Assembly (NCBI RefSeq): GCF_003367505.1
Contig: NZ_PXXX01000006.1
Coordinates: 171,118 to 235,117, forward strand
Source of the DNA: Lysinibacillus capsici
GTDB taxonomy: Bacteria > Bacillota > Bacilli > Bacillales_A > Planococcaceae
Reading direction: 5' to 3'
DNA length: 64,000 nucleotides
The translations under genes and the position numbers were made by a program. Position 1 is the stretch's first letter. Every line of letters begins with the position of its first letter. Positions 1 to 7,728 of the stretch are shown one piece after another. A model generated the notes under the pieces. It saw nothing but the letters and a program-made list of their open reading frames with translations. It searched no databases and was not told the DNA's origin.

Positions 1-741
1 ACACAGCAAGAAGGCTTAAAGTTATTTTTGATGGGCATTCAACTAAATGATTCAAGCGTTTTATATGATGGTTTAACATTATTAGTGGAAAATGCTGATC
101 ATGCAGAACGTGCGAGAATGGAGCAGGCAATCGACCAAATTTTACTGAAAATTTCCTATGTTGACCGTATACCTACTGAAGAATTAATTCACGCGCTATT
201 TACAGTGGTAAGAGATTTTGGACTTGCATTCTATCCAGCAGTGGGATTAGCTCTCCGTTCCTTAGTGACGTTAGATGGCACATTACGGGTAATAGATCCA
301 CGTTTTGATATCTTTACTGAGGCAAAGGATTTTTCTGCTACATATATGCGTGCCTCTTTCCTTAAGCCTTTTAAAGAACCGATGGCAACTAAGGAGCGGC
401 TGCAAGAAGAATTATCTATGCTAATACCGACTTTGCGTAAAATGCCTAGAAGAGTCGATCAGCTCATTCAGCGAGTTGAGAGCGGAAAAATCATTTTACA
501 TCATGATGTCTTTTCGGATGAACATAATTCACGTTTTATTACACATTTGTTTTCTCAATTTGTTTTGCTGCTGGTGGGTATAACTTTTGGTATTATATCT
601 GTCGCTCTTTTAGCTATTTCACAATTTATCCACGATTCTTATGCGGTCTATTTGAACACAGCGGCATATTTAGGTTTATTTTTATGTGCTATTTTGTTAG
701 TGAGATTATCTATACAAGCATTAAGGTCGATGAAGCAATAG
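1..741 (+). CDS. AarF/UbiB (ABC1) family kinase-like protein, C-terminal part
   Basis: This is the 3' end of a gene cut by the window edge. The reading frame is open from base 1, so the TTG and ATG codons at 28 and 31 are probably internal. About 200 residues of mostly helical soluble sequence are followed by two hydrophobic segments in the last 60 residues, with a basic tail. That layout is typical of the C-terminus of AarF/ABC1/UbiB atypical kinases, which act at the membrane and are tied to quinone or lipid metabolism. The kinase core would lie upstream and cannot be seen, so the family call rests on the tail alone. A strong terminator follows the stop codon directly. Confidence 0.6.
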   Translation, partial: TQQEGLKLFLMGIQLNDSSVLYDGLTLLVENADHAERARMEQAIDQILLKISYVDRIPTEELIHALFTVVRDFGLAFYPAVGLALRSLVTLDGTLRVIDPRFDIFTEAKDFSATYMRASFLKPFKEPMATKERLQEELSMLIPTLRKMPRRVDQLIQRVESGKIILHHDVFSDEHNSRFITHLFSQFVLLLVGITFGIISVALLAISQFIHDSYAVYLNTAAYLGLFLCAILLVRLSIQALRSMKQ

Positions 742-767
742 GTAGGGAATTTTTTCCCTACCTTTTT
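741..767 (+). terminator. Rho-independent terminator of the AarF-like gene
   Basis: A perfect 9-bp stem, GGTAGGGAA (741-749) and TTCCCTACC (754-762), has a TTTT loop and is followed by five T. It begins on the last base of the stop codon. Confidence 0.9.
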
Positions 768-784
768 CTTTGGCACCCTCAAAT

Positions 785-801
785 ATTACAAAAACATTAC
801 A
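785..801 (-). promoter_or_regulatory. Candidate WalR (YycF) box upstream of the CwlO-like gene
   Basis: The minus strand reads TGTAATGTTTTTGTAAT, two TGTAAT hexamers separated by five bases. This matches the WalR consensus TGTWAH-N5-TGTWAH perfectly. In Bacillus subtilis WalR activates cwlO, and the next gene is a CwlO-type endopeptidase. The box lies about 260 bp before its start codon, and the orientation is opposite to the gene. The remaining 742-1062 intergenic DNA is AT-rich leader in which I could not define a -35/-10 pair. Confidence 0.5.
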
Positions 802-1062
802 AAATATCTGTTAGGTCTAATGTCGAATTAGCTAATAGTTTCTCTGTGTAGAAGAAAAATGTATTATGTAGAATAATGTAGTTTAAGTGCGAATGTTACA
901 GAAATATTTCGAGTTTTACTAATGTATTAAATAGACATGAAATAGTATAAAAGTTATGTAGAAAATGCTAAACTTTAAAAGGCTAAAATAAATATAAGAA
1001 CATTTAATTAAAATAGAAATCGTTCAAGTGATTACATAGAATATCGAGAGCGAAATTGATAG

Positions 1063-2217
1063 ATGAAGGGAAATGAAGGTAACGTGGCTAAGCGTAACAA
1101 ATGGCGTAAGTCGATGGTGCTAGCATTAGCACTAGCTGGCGGCTTATTATTTAATACAATTCAACCAACAGAAGTACATGCCGAAGAAACTTCTCAACAA
1201 ATGATTGAGAAAAAGGCTGAAATAGATGCACAAATTAAAAAATTACAAGAAGAACTAACGAAACTACAACAAGAGATCGACGCAAAAGTAAAGGTATTTA
1301 AACAAGTACAAGCAGATATTAAAGAAGTGGATGCTAGTATTGTTGAAACACAAAAACGTATCGAGCAACGTTCAAAAATTTTAAGTGAGCGTATGGCTGC
1401 ATATCAAGCGCAAGACAACACTGTAGGTGTTTATTTAAATGTAGTGCTTGAGGCAAAAAGCTTTGCAGATTTAATGGATCGTGTCGTAGCGGTAAAAACA
1501 TTAATGGATGCTGACCAAGAATTAGTGGATCAACAGGAAGCAGATAAAGCAAGCTTAGAGCAACAAAAAGCTACATTAGATGAAAAACAAAAGGAACTTC
1601 AAAAACAATTCCAAGAGCTTCAGCAAAAAGAAAGCGAAATGGAAGTGAAGAAAGCTGAGAACGAAGCGAAATCACTTGCATTAAAAGCTGAAATTGCAAC
1701 GAAACAAGAAGAAGAACGTTTAGAAGCAGAGCGTAAAGCAGCTGAAGAAGAGGCAGCTCGTTTACGTGCACTTCAAGCAGCTACACCAGTTATACAAGCA
1801 ACTCAGAATAATGGTGGAGGCGAACCACAAAAAATTATTGTTGGGTCAGGAGCTGGCACTGTTTCTTCAGGAGATGCCATTTCAACAGCTAAACAATTCC
1901 TAGGACGTCCTTATGTTTGGGGTGGTAGCAACCCATCGACAGGTTTTGACTGTTCAGGTCTTGTACAATGGTCATATAAGCAAGCGGGTGTTTCTTTACC
2001 TCGTACAGCATCACAACAATATTTAGCAACACAACGCATTTCAGCAGGTGAAGCACGCGTTGGGGACTTAGTGTTCTTCAGCTATGGTTCAGGTGTAGCT
2101 CACGTAGGTATTTATTTAGGTAATAACACAATGATCGACGCTCAAAACAATGGTGTCGTAATTGAATCACTTGATTGGTGGAATCAATACTTAGTAGGCT
2201 TTGGACGTATTCAATAG
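1063..2217 (+). CDS. Secreted NlpC/P60 peptidoglycan endopeptidase, CwlO-like
   Basis: Secreted cell-wall hydrolase, probably a D,L-endopeptidase that cuts peptide stems in peptidoglycan during growth. A basic N-terminus and hydrophobic stretch form a signal peptide ending near VHAEE (about residues 38-42). A long charged coiled coil follows (about 45-235), then a short linker and an NlpC/P60 domain (about 268-384). Catalytic Cys297 lies in DCSGLVQW and His347 in AHVGIYLG. The layout matches CwlO/PcsB-type enzymes, whose coiled coil couples them to FtsEX. The ATG at 1063 has a poor ribosome site. GTG at 1084, preceded by GAAGGT, would give MAKRNKWRKS and an equally good signal peptide. A WalR-like box lies upstream. 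Confidence 0.88.
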   Translation: MKGNEGNVAKRNKWRKSMVLALALAGGLLFNTIQPTEVHAEETSQQMIEKKAEIDAQIKKLQEELTKLQQEIDAKVKVFKQVQADIKEVDASIVETQKRIEQRSKILSERMAAYQAQDNTVGVYLNVVLEAKSFADLMDRVVAVKTLMDADQELVDQQEADKASLEQQKATLDEKQKELQKQFQELQQKESEMEVKKAENEAKSLALKAEIATKQEEERLEAERKAAEEEAARLRALQAATPVIQATQNNGGGEPQKIIVGSGAGTVSSGDAISTAKQFLGRPYVWGGSNPSTGFDCSGLVQWSYKQAGVSLPRTASQQYLATQRISAGEARVGDLVFFSYGSGVAHVGIYLGNNTMIDAQNNGVVIESLDWWNQYLVGFGRIQ

Positions 2218-2248
2218 GCCTCACTAATATATAGACGGTTGAGATAAG

Positions 2249-2294
2249 AAAAAGGTCATCTTTGTAGAGAAAAATATACAAAGATGACCTTTTT
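2249..2294 (+). terminator. Rho-independent terminator, usable on both strands
   Basis: A long stem of about 18 bp, AAAAAGGTCATCTTTGTA and its complement, has a 10-base loop and a T run. A-rich DNA on the other side lets it also serve the convergent gene ending at 2380. Confidence 0.9.
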
Positions 2295-2379
2295 TGTTTT
2301 TGGAATGCTATTCTTTCAAAAGAAACAAGACGACTACTTCTATTCTTGAAAAGAGACTTTCCTGCATATTAAATTGATA

Positions 2380-3438
2380 TTAAATTTTAAAATTTACTTT
2401 GATGACACCTGTCTCTTTCAAGGCAATAAAGAAAATAATAACGAATGGGCCGACAAGTAAACCGATAATACCAAATAACTGTAGACCTATGAACATGGAA
2501 ATTAATGTTGGTAAAGTGGATAAACCGATATGGTCTCCCATTAATTTAGGCTCGACTACTCGACGAATAATAAGTAAAATAGCAGCTAAGATGAATAATT
2601 TTACAGCTATAGAGGTGTTTCCCATCAACAGGTGGTAAAGTCCCCATGGCGCTAGAATAATGATAGAGCCTAGGAATGGTACAATATCTATTAACCAGAT
2701 AATAATCGTCATTGTTACTGCATATTTCGGTTGGATTAATAGCAGTCCAATGAGTGTGACGCCTCCAATAATAAAGCTTACAAATAAGTGAGCCTTCATA
2801 TAGCCAAATGTTGCATCTTTTAAGCGATTTAAAATAATTTTTATCTTCTTTGCTGTATTGGGCTTTAAATATTTATAAGTGATTTGCTTTAACTTAGGCA
2901 AATCAAGCATAAATAGGAATAGCGCAATCATATAAACGAGAAGACTGATAAATAGGCTGGGTATCTCTGAAAAGAAGGCAGAAACTTTGCTATAATTAAA
3001 GAAGCTTAAAAAGGATTCTTCGACTTTCTTTATGAAATCCATAGTGGTTTTTTGAAGCGAAGCACTTACTTCAGGTGGAAAGTCTTCTGTGTATTTAGAA
3101 ATATTTTCTTGCATATGAAGCCACATATCTGATAGCTTGGAAATATAATAGGGAGCTTGCTTAGATAGTAAAATTATTTGTGTCATTATTTGTGTAATAG
3201 AAAGATAACAAATAATAGATATAACAATAACACTCACTATGTAAATAAAAGCAACTGCTATTTTCCGTGACATTTTCCATTTCCGTTTAAAGAACATGAC
3301 AATTGGTTCTAAGAAAAATGCACTAATCCCAGCAAGTATTAAAGGCATGGACACTGGGATAACAAAATAGGCAGCTAGAAGTAGTGATATTATCACAATC
3401 AACCGAAAAATCAATTTCCTAGCATTAAATTTATTCAT
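2380..3438 (-). CDS. AI-2E family transporter-like membrane protein
   Basis: A 352-residue polytopic membrane protein. It has two N-terminal hydrophobic segments, a soluble amphipathic region at about 85-150, then a hydrophobic C-terminal half with the PFLGSIIILAPWG segment and a terminal LVGPFVIIFF helix. This is the AI-2E/PerM/YtvI superfamily plan. Family members have been linked to AI-2 export, sodium/proton exchange and, for YtvI, sporulation, so no substrate can be assigned. It is monocistronic, with AAGGTGAG before the ATG. A second, clearly different family member lies at 19866-20957. Confidence 0.75.
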   Translation of the reverse strand: MNKFNARKLIFRLIVIISLLLAAYFVIPVSMPLILAGISAFFLEPIVMFFKRKWKMSRKIAVAFIYIVSVIVISIICYLSITQIMTQIILLSKQAPYYISKLSDMWLHMQENISKYTEDFPPEVSASLQKTTMDFIKKVEESFLSFFNYSKVSAFFSEIPSLFISLLVYMIALFLFMLDLPKLKQITYKYLKPNTAKKIKIILNRLKDATFGYMKAHLFVSFIIGGVTLIGLLLIQPKYAVTMTIIIWLIDIVPFLGSIIILAPWGLYHLLMGNTSIAVKLFILAAILLIIRRVVEPKLMGDHIGLSTLPTLISMFIGLQLFGIIGLLVGPFVIIFFIALKETGVIKVNFKI

Positions 3439-3528
3439 AAACTCACCTTCTTTGCGAAAAAAATTAAGTTAAGTGTACCATAAATCAAATTTTATTACGT
3501 TCTGAAACAATAAAGGTAGGGATGAATT

Positions 3529-4083
3529 ATGGAAAAAGAGATTTTGCAACTTTTTAGTAATCTAACAGAGCATGATCGCGATATTCAATATGAATCTTAC
3601 GAGGAATTAATAAAAATTATGCAAGAACCCGTAGATTGGACATATGCAGTTTGGGAACAGCTAATAAAAGCTCTTACATACAATAATGGTTATTCTCGTG
3701 CACGTGCTGCACAAATTTTATGCGCTTTAGCTGCAAAAAGTGATCCAGAAGAAAGGGTCTTGGAGGATTTTTTAAAGATTTGGGCTGTGACTTACGATGA
3801 ACAATCTGCTACGGCAAGGCATGCATTACAAGCAATTTGGAAAATTGGACAGGCGGGTCCAGTACAAAGAGATTTGGTTGTATCGTATCTAGCTAAAAGA
3901 TTTCAAACATGTATAGATGAAAAACAGCCATCTCTTATTCGTCAGGATATTATAATGTCATTTAAAAAGTTATATGATCAAACAAATGACTCGAAATTAT
4001 TAGATATTGCCCATCGTTTAATTAATGAAGAACAAGATGCTAAATATAAAAAGAAGTATAAGTCAGCCATCCGTTCAAAGTAG
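3529..4083 (+). CDS. HEAT-like repeat protein of unknown function
   Basis: A 184-residue soluble, wholly helical protein. Repeated helix pairs such as YSRARAAQILCALAA and TARHALQAIWKIGQ have the spacing of HEAT or armadillo-type repeats, which usually mediate protein contacts. No catalytic motif, signal peptide or membrane segment is seen. The start ATG follows AGGTAGGGATGA. It stands between an AI-2E family protein and a glutathione peroxidase and overlaps neither. The function is unknown. Confidence 0.7.
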   Translation: MEKEILQLFSNLTEHDRDIQYESYEELIKIMQEPVDWTYAVWEQLIKALTYNNGYSRARAAQILCALAAKSDPEERVLEDFLKIWAVTYDEQSATARHALQAIWKIGQAGPVQRDLVVSYLAKRFQTCIDEKQPSLIRQDIIMSFKKLYDQTNDSKLLDIAHRLINEEQDAKYKKKYKSAIRSK

Positions 4084-4163
4084 CGAGGTGGTGTTTTTTT
4101 GTGCAAATTCTTTGATGAACGATAGAATAGTCAACTATAATGAATGAAAAAAGGGGATTATGC

Positions 4164-4709
4164 ATGAGCATTTATAATTATCTAGTTCGGAAGCCTAATG
4201 GCGAAATTTTATCGATGGAAACATATCGTGGAAAAACAATGTTAATTGTTAACACGGCAAACCAATGCCGATTTACATATCAATTTGAAGACTTACAGAA
4301 AATGTATGATAGATATGGAAAAGAGAATTTTGTAGTTCTTGGATTCCCTTGTGATCAATTTGGCCATCAAAATCCTGAAGATGGGGAGGAAACTAAGCAT
4401 CTATGCAAGGTAAACTATGGGGTCACATTCCCGATTTTTGAGCTTGTACAGGTAAATGGAGAGGCTACCCATCCACTCTTTAATTATTTAAAGCATGAAG
4501 TGGATTACCGAGAGTTTGGGAAGGCAAGTATGCAGGAGAAAATGTTGGCAGAAGCAATTGTTCAACTTGCCCCAAGCTTTTTAGATGGTCGTAATATTCG
4601 CTGGAACTTTACAAAATTTCTAGTAGATGCTAATGGTAAGACCGTCGCACGCTTTGAACCAACAGATTCACAGCTCGATATTGAAAAAGCAATTGAAACA
4701 CTATTATAG
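4164..4709 (+). CDS. Glutathione peroxidase family protein
   Basis: Thiol-dependent peroxidase of the glutathione peroxidase fold. In Bacillota such enzymes usually use thioredoxin rather than glutathione. Family landmarks are the peroxidatic Cys35 in NTANQCRFT, the FPCDQFG motif (Cys63, Gln65) and WNFTKFLV near the C-terminus. It is 181 residues from the ATG at 4164, chosen because AAAAGGGG lies 7-10 bases upstream. An in-frame ATG at 4140 lacks a ribosome site. Unlike the usual NVASKCGFT, this copy reads NTANQCRFT and carries an extended segment between LFNYLKHEV and RNIRWNF. It is probably cytoplasmic. Confidence 0.88.
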   Translation: MSIYNYLVRKPNGEILSMETYRGKTMLIVNTANQCRFTYQFEDLQKMYDRYGKENFVVLGFPCDQFGHQNPEDGEETKHLCKVNYGVTFPIFELVQVNGEATHPLFNYLKHEVDYREFGKASMQEKMLAEAIVQLAPSFLDGRNIRWNFTKFLVDANGKTVARFEPTDSQLDIEKAIETLL

Positions 4710-4844
4710 TAAATTTCTTAATAATGTAAAAATTTGTTAGGGTTTTCTCTTCAAGTAGAAATAATGCTATATTTTAAAACTGTGTACAGCTATTTTTTCT
4801 GAAGCATATATGATAAACTGCTTTACAAATGAAATATTCTTGCA

Positions 4845-5025
4845 GAATAAAGGTGCTAATTAGCATAATCGGGAATCCGGTGAAAAACCGGAGCTGTTTC
4901 CGCAACTGTAAGTGCAGCCATTATAAAGATTTACCACTGTCTCAAAGAAGATGGGAAGGTCCTTTATAACACATTCGTTTCATGTGACGAACTGTACAAG
5001 CCAGGAGACCGACCTTTATTTGAAC
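4845..5025 (+). ncRNA. Cobalamin (B12) riboswitch aptamer
   Basis: The region has the conserved cobalamin aptamer core in order: GGGAATCCGGTGAAA...CCGG, then AGCTG...CCGCAACTGTAAG, the peripheral GCCA...CACTG and TGGGAAGG segments, and the B12 box GCCAGGAGACCG at 5000-5011. Ligand binding is expected to favour the terminator at 5109-5140 and so reduce expression of the B12 genes at 5190-6681. Confidence 0.93.
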
Positions 5026-5108
5026 GTATAAAAACTTCTCGGAAGCTAGGAGGATATACGGCAAATACATAGGCTTTGTCCAGTTTGATGGCTCATTATG
5101 TTATTTTT

Positions 5109-5140
5109 GTCGTTCCTTTGCAAAAAGGAGCGACTTTTTT
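5109..5140 (+). terminator. Expression-platform terminator of the B12 riboswitch
   Basis: An 11-bp stem, GTCGTTCCTTT (5109-5119) and AAAGGAGCGAC (5124-5134), precedes six T. It lies between the aptamer and the GTG start at 5190, which indicates control by premature termination. Confidence 0.85.
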
Positions 5141-5189
5141 ATGCCTTTCAAATAAGAATTTTTCATTATAGAAAATAGGGGGGAAGCAA

Positions 5190-5747
5190 GTGAAAAAAGA
5201 TGCCCGTTATTCTTGTTATCCATTTATGCGTGAGAAAGCTTCAACGGTCGATTTTGAAATTCGAACAGATAGCCTGACAACACATCTAGGAGTTGCATTA
5301 GCTGCGGTAAAAAAAGAGGATGTTCAAGTTGTTGCTGAGGATTTATTGCTTATGTTACCTATGGCTTATCATGTGAATGGCTCAGTACGTGGGAAATTAG
5401 CAGTAACTGAAGAGGATTTATCTTGGTTAAGTGAACGTTATGATTTTTACGTTCGCCATGTGAAGGAAGAGATTCAAAGTTTTGTTTTACCTCAAGGAAC
5501 AGAGGCTGCTGCAGCCTTACATCTTTGTCGCAGTGAGGCAAAAAAATCATATCGTACTTTACACAAAGTATCAGAAGAACGAGAGGTTCCAGCTATTCTT
5601 TTCGATTACCTTGGTTTATTAGCTAATGTATGTTTTGTCATGGCTGTTTTTATGAATCAGCAAGCTGGAATAGCGGAAATACCGTTTATTAGTAAATCCT
5701 ACCCAATGAAAAAGAAAAAGGAGAATAACAATGAAAAAAGTATTTAA
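5190..5747 (+). CDS. Cobalamin adenosyltransferase-like protein, divergent PduO type
   Basis: The C-terminal half contains FVLPQGTEAAAALHLCRSEAKKSYRTL, closely resembling the PduO/EutT-type ATP:cob(I)alamin adenosyltransferase signature (LPGGs-AAALHlARt-aRRaER). That fits control by the cobalamin riboswitch just upstream. The N-terminal ATP-binding motif (TGDxGxT) expected in PduO enzymes is absent and replaced by YSCYPFMREKASTVDFEIRTD, so catalysis is uncertain. It could be an active divergent enzyme or a cobalamin-binding relative. GTG start after AGGGGGGAAGC. The 3' end overlaps the BtuF-like gene by 17 bp, so the two are co-translated. Confidence 0.65.
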   Translation: MKKDARYSCYPFMREKASTVDFEIRTDSLTTHLGVALAAVKKEDVQVVAEDLLLMLPMAYHVNGSVRGKLAVTEEDLSWLSERYDFYVRHVKEEIQSFVLPQGTEAAAALHLCRSEAKKSYRTLHKVSEEREVPAILFDYLGLLANVCFVMAVFMNQQAGIAEIPFISKSYPMKKKKENNNEKSI

Positions 5748-6681
5748 TTTCCAATGGCTATCAGTGCTCTTACTTGCACTGGTATTAGCAGGCTGTGGCA
5801 CTGCTGAAGATACAAAAAATAAAGATGCTTCGCAAGATACACAACAAGCAGAGAAAACAAGCTATAAAGTGACAGATGACCGTGGAGTGGAAATAGAGTT
5901 TAAAGAAGTACCAAAAACAGTTGTATCTTTACAACCAAGTAATACTGAAATTTTGTTTGCTTTAGGTGTTGGCGATAAAATTGTAGGAGCAACTGAGTAC
6001 GATACTTACCCAGAGGAAGCACAAAAAATTGAACGTGTCTCTGATACTACGAACTTTAACAGTGAAAGAATTATAGCGTTAAAGCCAGATGTTGTCATTG
6101 CTTATACAATCGGTGATAAGGATGCCCTAAAGCCGCTTGAGGACGCAGGAATTAAAGTGTTTGTTATTCAATCTGCGACTACTTTCGACGATGTTTATGG
6201 AGATATCGAACAAATTGCTGCTGTGATGGATGTTCCTGATAAAGGAAATAAATTAAACGAAGAGATTAAAGCGAAAATTGCTGAAGTACAAACGAAGGTG
6301 AAGGATGTAAAAACGCCGAAAAATGTTTATTTAGAGGTTAGCCCTAAGCCAGATATATATACAGCAGGCTCTAGCACTTTCCAGCAAGAAATATTAGATG
6401 CAGCTAATGTTAATAATGTTTTTTCTGACTTGAATAGCTGGGCAAAAGTGAATGAGGAAGATGTTATTGCGAAAAATCCAGATGTTATTTTAACAACAGT
6501 AAACTATACAGAAGATCCAATAGGAGAAATTCTTGGACGAGATGGTTGGAATACTGTGAAAGCTATTCAAAACAAAGCGGTATTGTCCATTGATACAGAT
6601 ATCTCTAATCGACCTGGTCCGCGTATTGGTGAAGCTGTAGAATTAGTAGCGAAGGCTGTGTACCCAGAGTTATTTAAATAA
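5731..6681 (+). CDS. BtuF-like cobalamin ABC transporter substrate-binding lipoprotein
   Basis: Extracellular lipoprotein that probably captures cobalamin or corrinoid for import. The signal peptide ends in lipobox LAGC (Cys22). A charged linker precedes a class III periplasmic-binding fold with PSNTEILFALGVGDKIVGATEYDTYP and LKPDVVIAYTIG, typical of BtuF/FhuD-like proteins. The riboswitch favours cobalamin as ligand over a siderophore. The gene overlaps the adenosyltransferase-like gene. No BtuC permease or BtuD ATPase lies nearby, so it must work with a transporter encoded elsewhere. A strong terminator follows. Confidence 0.82.
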   Translation: MKKVFNFQWLSVLLLALVLAGCGTAEDTKNKDASQDTQQAEKTSYKVTDDRGVEIEFKEVPKTVVSLQPSNTEILFALGVGDKIVGATEYDTYPEEAQKIERVSDTTNFNSERIIALKPDVVIAYTIGDKDALKPLEDAGIKVFVIQSATTFDDVYGDIEQIAAVMDVPDKGNKLNEEIKAKIAEVQTKVKDVKTPKNVYLEVSPKPDIYTAGSSTFQQEILDAANVNNVFSDLNSWAKVNEEDVIAKNPDVILTTVNYTEDPIGEILGRDGWNTVKAIQNKAVLSIDTDISNRPGPRIGEAVELVAKAVYPELFK

Positions 6682-6692
6682 GAAATGTTTCC

Positions 6693-6727
6693 ATGCTAGC
6701 TGTCAGCCATTCAGCTAGCATTTTTTA
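6693..6727 (+). terminator. Rho-independent terminator of the B12 operon
   Basis: A 10-bp perfect stem, ATGCTAGCTG (6693-6702) and CAGCTAGCAT (6712-6721), is followed by a T run. Confidence 0.9.
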
Positions 6728-6826
6728 TGTGGTTTAAATTATTACCTAGCGTGAAAATTGGAATTAATGTAGTTTGTTCTTTAAAATAAAAGTAAGTATG
6801 CTTGATAATCTTAGGAGGTGTAGTGA

Positions 6827-7594
6827 TTGGAGCAATTAGAGACAAAGGTAATTCCATTTGAAGCAGTCTATAATTTCCGAGACATGGGTGGATATAAAAC
6901 AAAAGATGGGCGTAGGGTAAAGAACGGTTTATTTTACCGCTCAGCTGCCCTTGGAAAAATGACACTGTCGGATAAAGAGCTATTTGAAACGTTAGGGATT
7001 AAGACCATTTTTGATTATCGCGATAACAATGAGGCGTATCATAATCCTAACCCAGTGTTCTCGCATGCTCAATATATACAAATCCCAGCGAAGGGTAATC
7101 ATGCTTTTGAAATGCCAACCAATGCTGGTGGTAGAGATTTCTATAAAGTGGTAAGCCCTGAGATGTTTCGGGATTTTTATGCACAAATGCCTTTTAACAA
7201 TCTTTCATTTAAAGAGTTAATGCAAACGATTCAAAATCCTAATAATCTAGGTCTTGTACATCATTGCGCAGTTGGTAAGGACCGAACGGGTATTGGAGGA
7301 GCACTTATTTTACTAGCTTTAGATGTACCCGTGGAGACTATCATGGAGGATTATTTAGATACTAATATACATTTACGTCCAATGGTAGAACGAATGGCTC
7401 AGGCTATTCAGCATCAGTATAATGAGCAAGAACTACAGCAATTTTATGCATTAATGTCCGCCCGTGAAGACTATTTACAAGCAGCATTGGATGCGATGGA
7501 TCGTCGCTATGGTTCTAAGACTGGGTTTTTAGAGCAGGAATTTGGCCTAACAATTGAAAAACGAGAGCAATTACAATCTTATTGCTTAATTTAA
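6827..7594 (+). CDS. Tyrosine/serine protein phosphatase (LipA-like, dual-specificity fold)
   Basis: A 255-residue protein with the CX5R phosphatase loop HCAVGKDRTG (about residue 146) and the NFRDMGGY motif near the N-terminus (about 17). Both are typical of the Y_phosphatase3/LipA-like family, which removes phosphate from tyrosine or phosphoinositide-like substrates. No signal peptide is present, so it is cytoplasmic. The TTG start is chosen because TAGGAGGT lies 8 bases upstream. Monocistronic, between two terminators. Substrate unknown. Confidence 0.85.
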   Translation: MEQLETKVIPFEAVYNFRDMGGYKTKDGRRVKNGLFYRSAALGKMTLSDKELFETLGIKTIFDYRDNNEAYHNPNPVFSHAQYIQIPAKGNHAFEMPTNAGGRDFYKVVSPEMFRDFYAQMPFNNLSFKELMQTIQNPNNLGLVHHCAVGKDRTGIGGALILLALDVPVETIMEDYLDTNIHLRPMVERMAQAIQHQYNEQELQQFYALMSAREDYLQAALDAMDRRYGSKTGFLEQEFGLTIEKREQLQSYCLI

Positions 7595-7601
7595 AAATGA
7601 G

Positions 7602-7630
7602 CCCTTTCACACGATGTGAAAGGGATTTTT
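7602..7630 (+). terminator. Rho-independent terminator
   Basis: Stem CCCTTTCACA (7602-7611) and TGTGAAAGGG (7615-7624) with a CGA loop, followed by ATTTTTT. Confidence 0.9.
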
Positions 7631-7728
7631 TATGTGGAAGCACTGTCTTCCTATAAATCTCTTTACAGTCTGAATATTTGTGATAAGATACAATAGATTT
7701 TTAAGAAAAAATAGGAGAAGTGAAAGTA

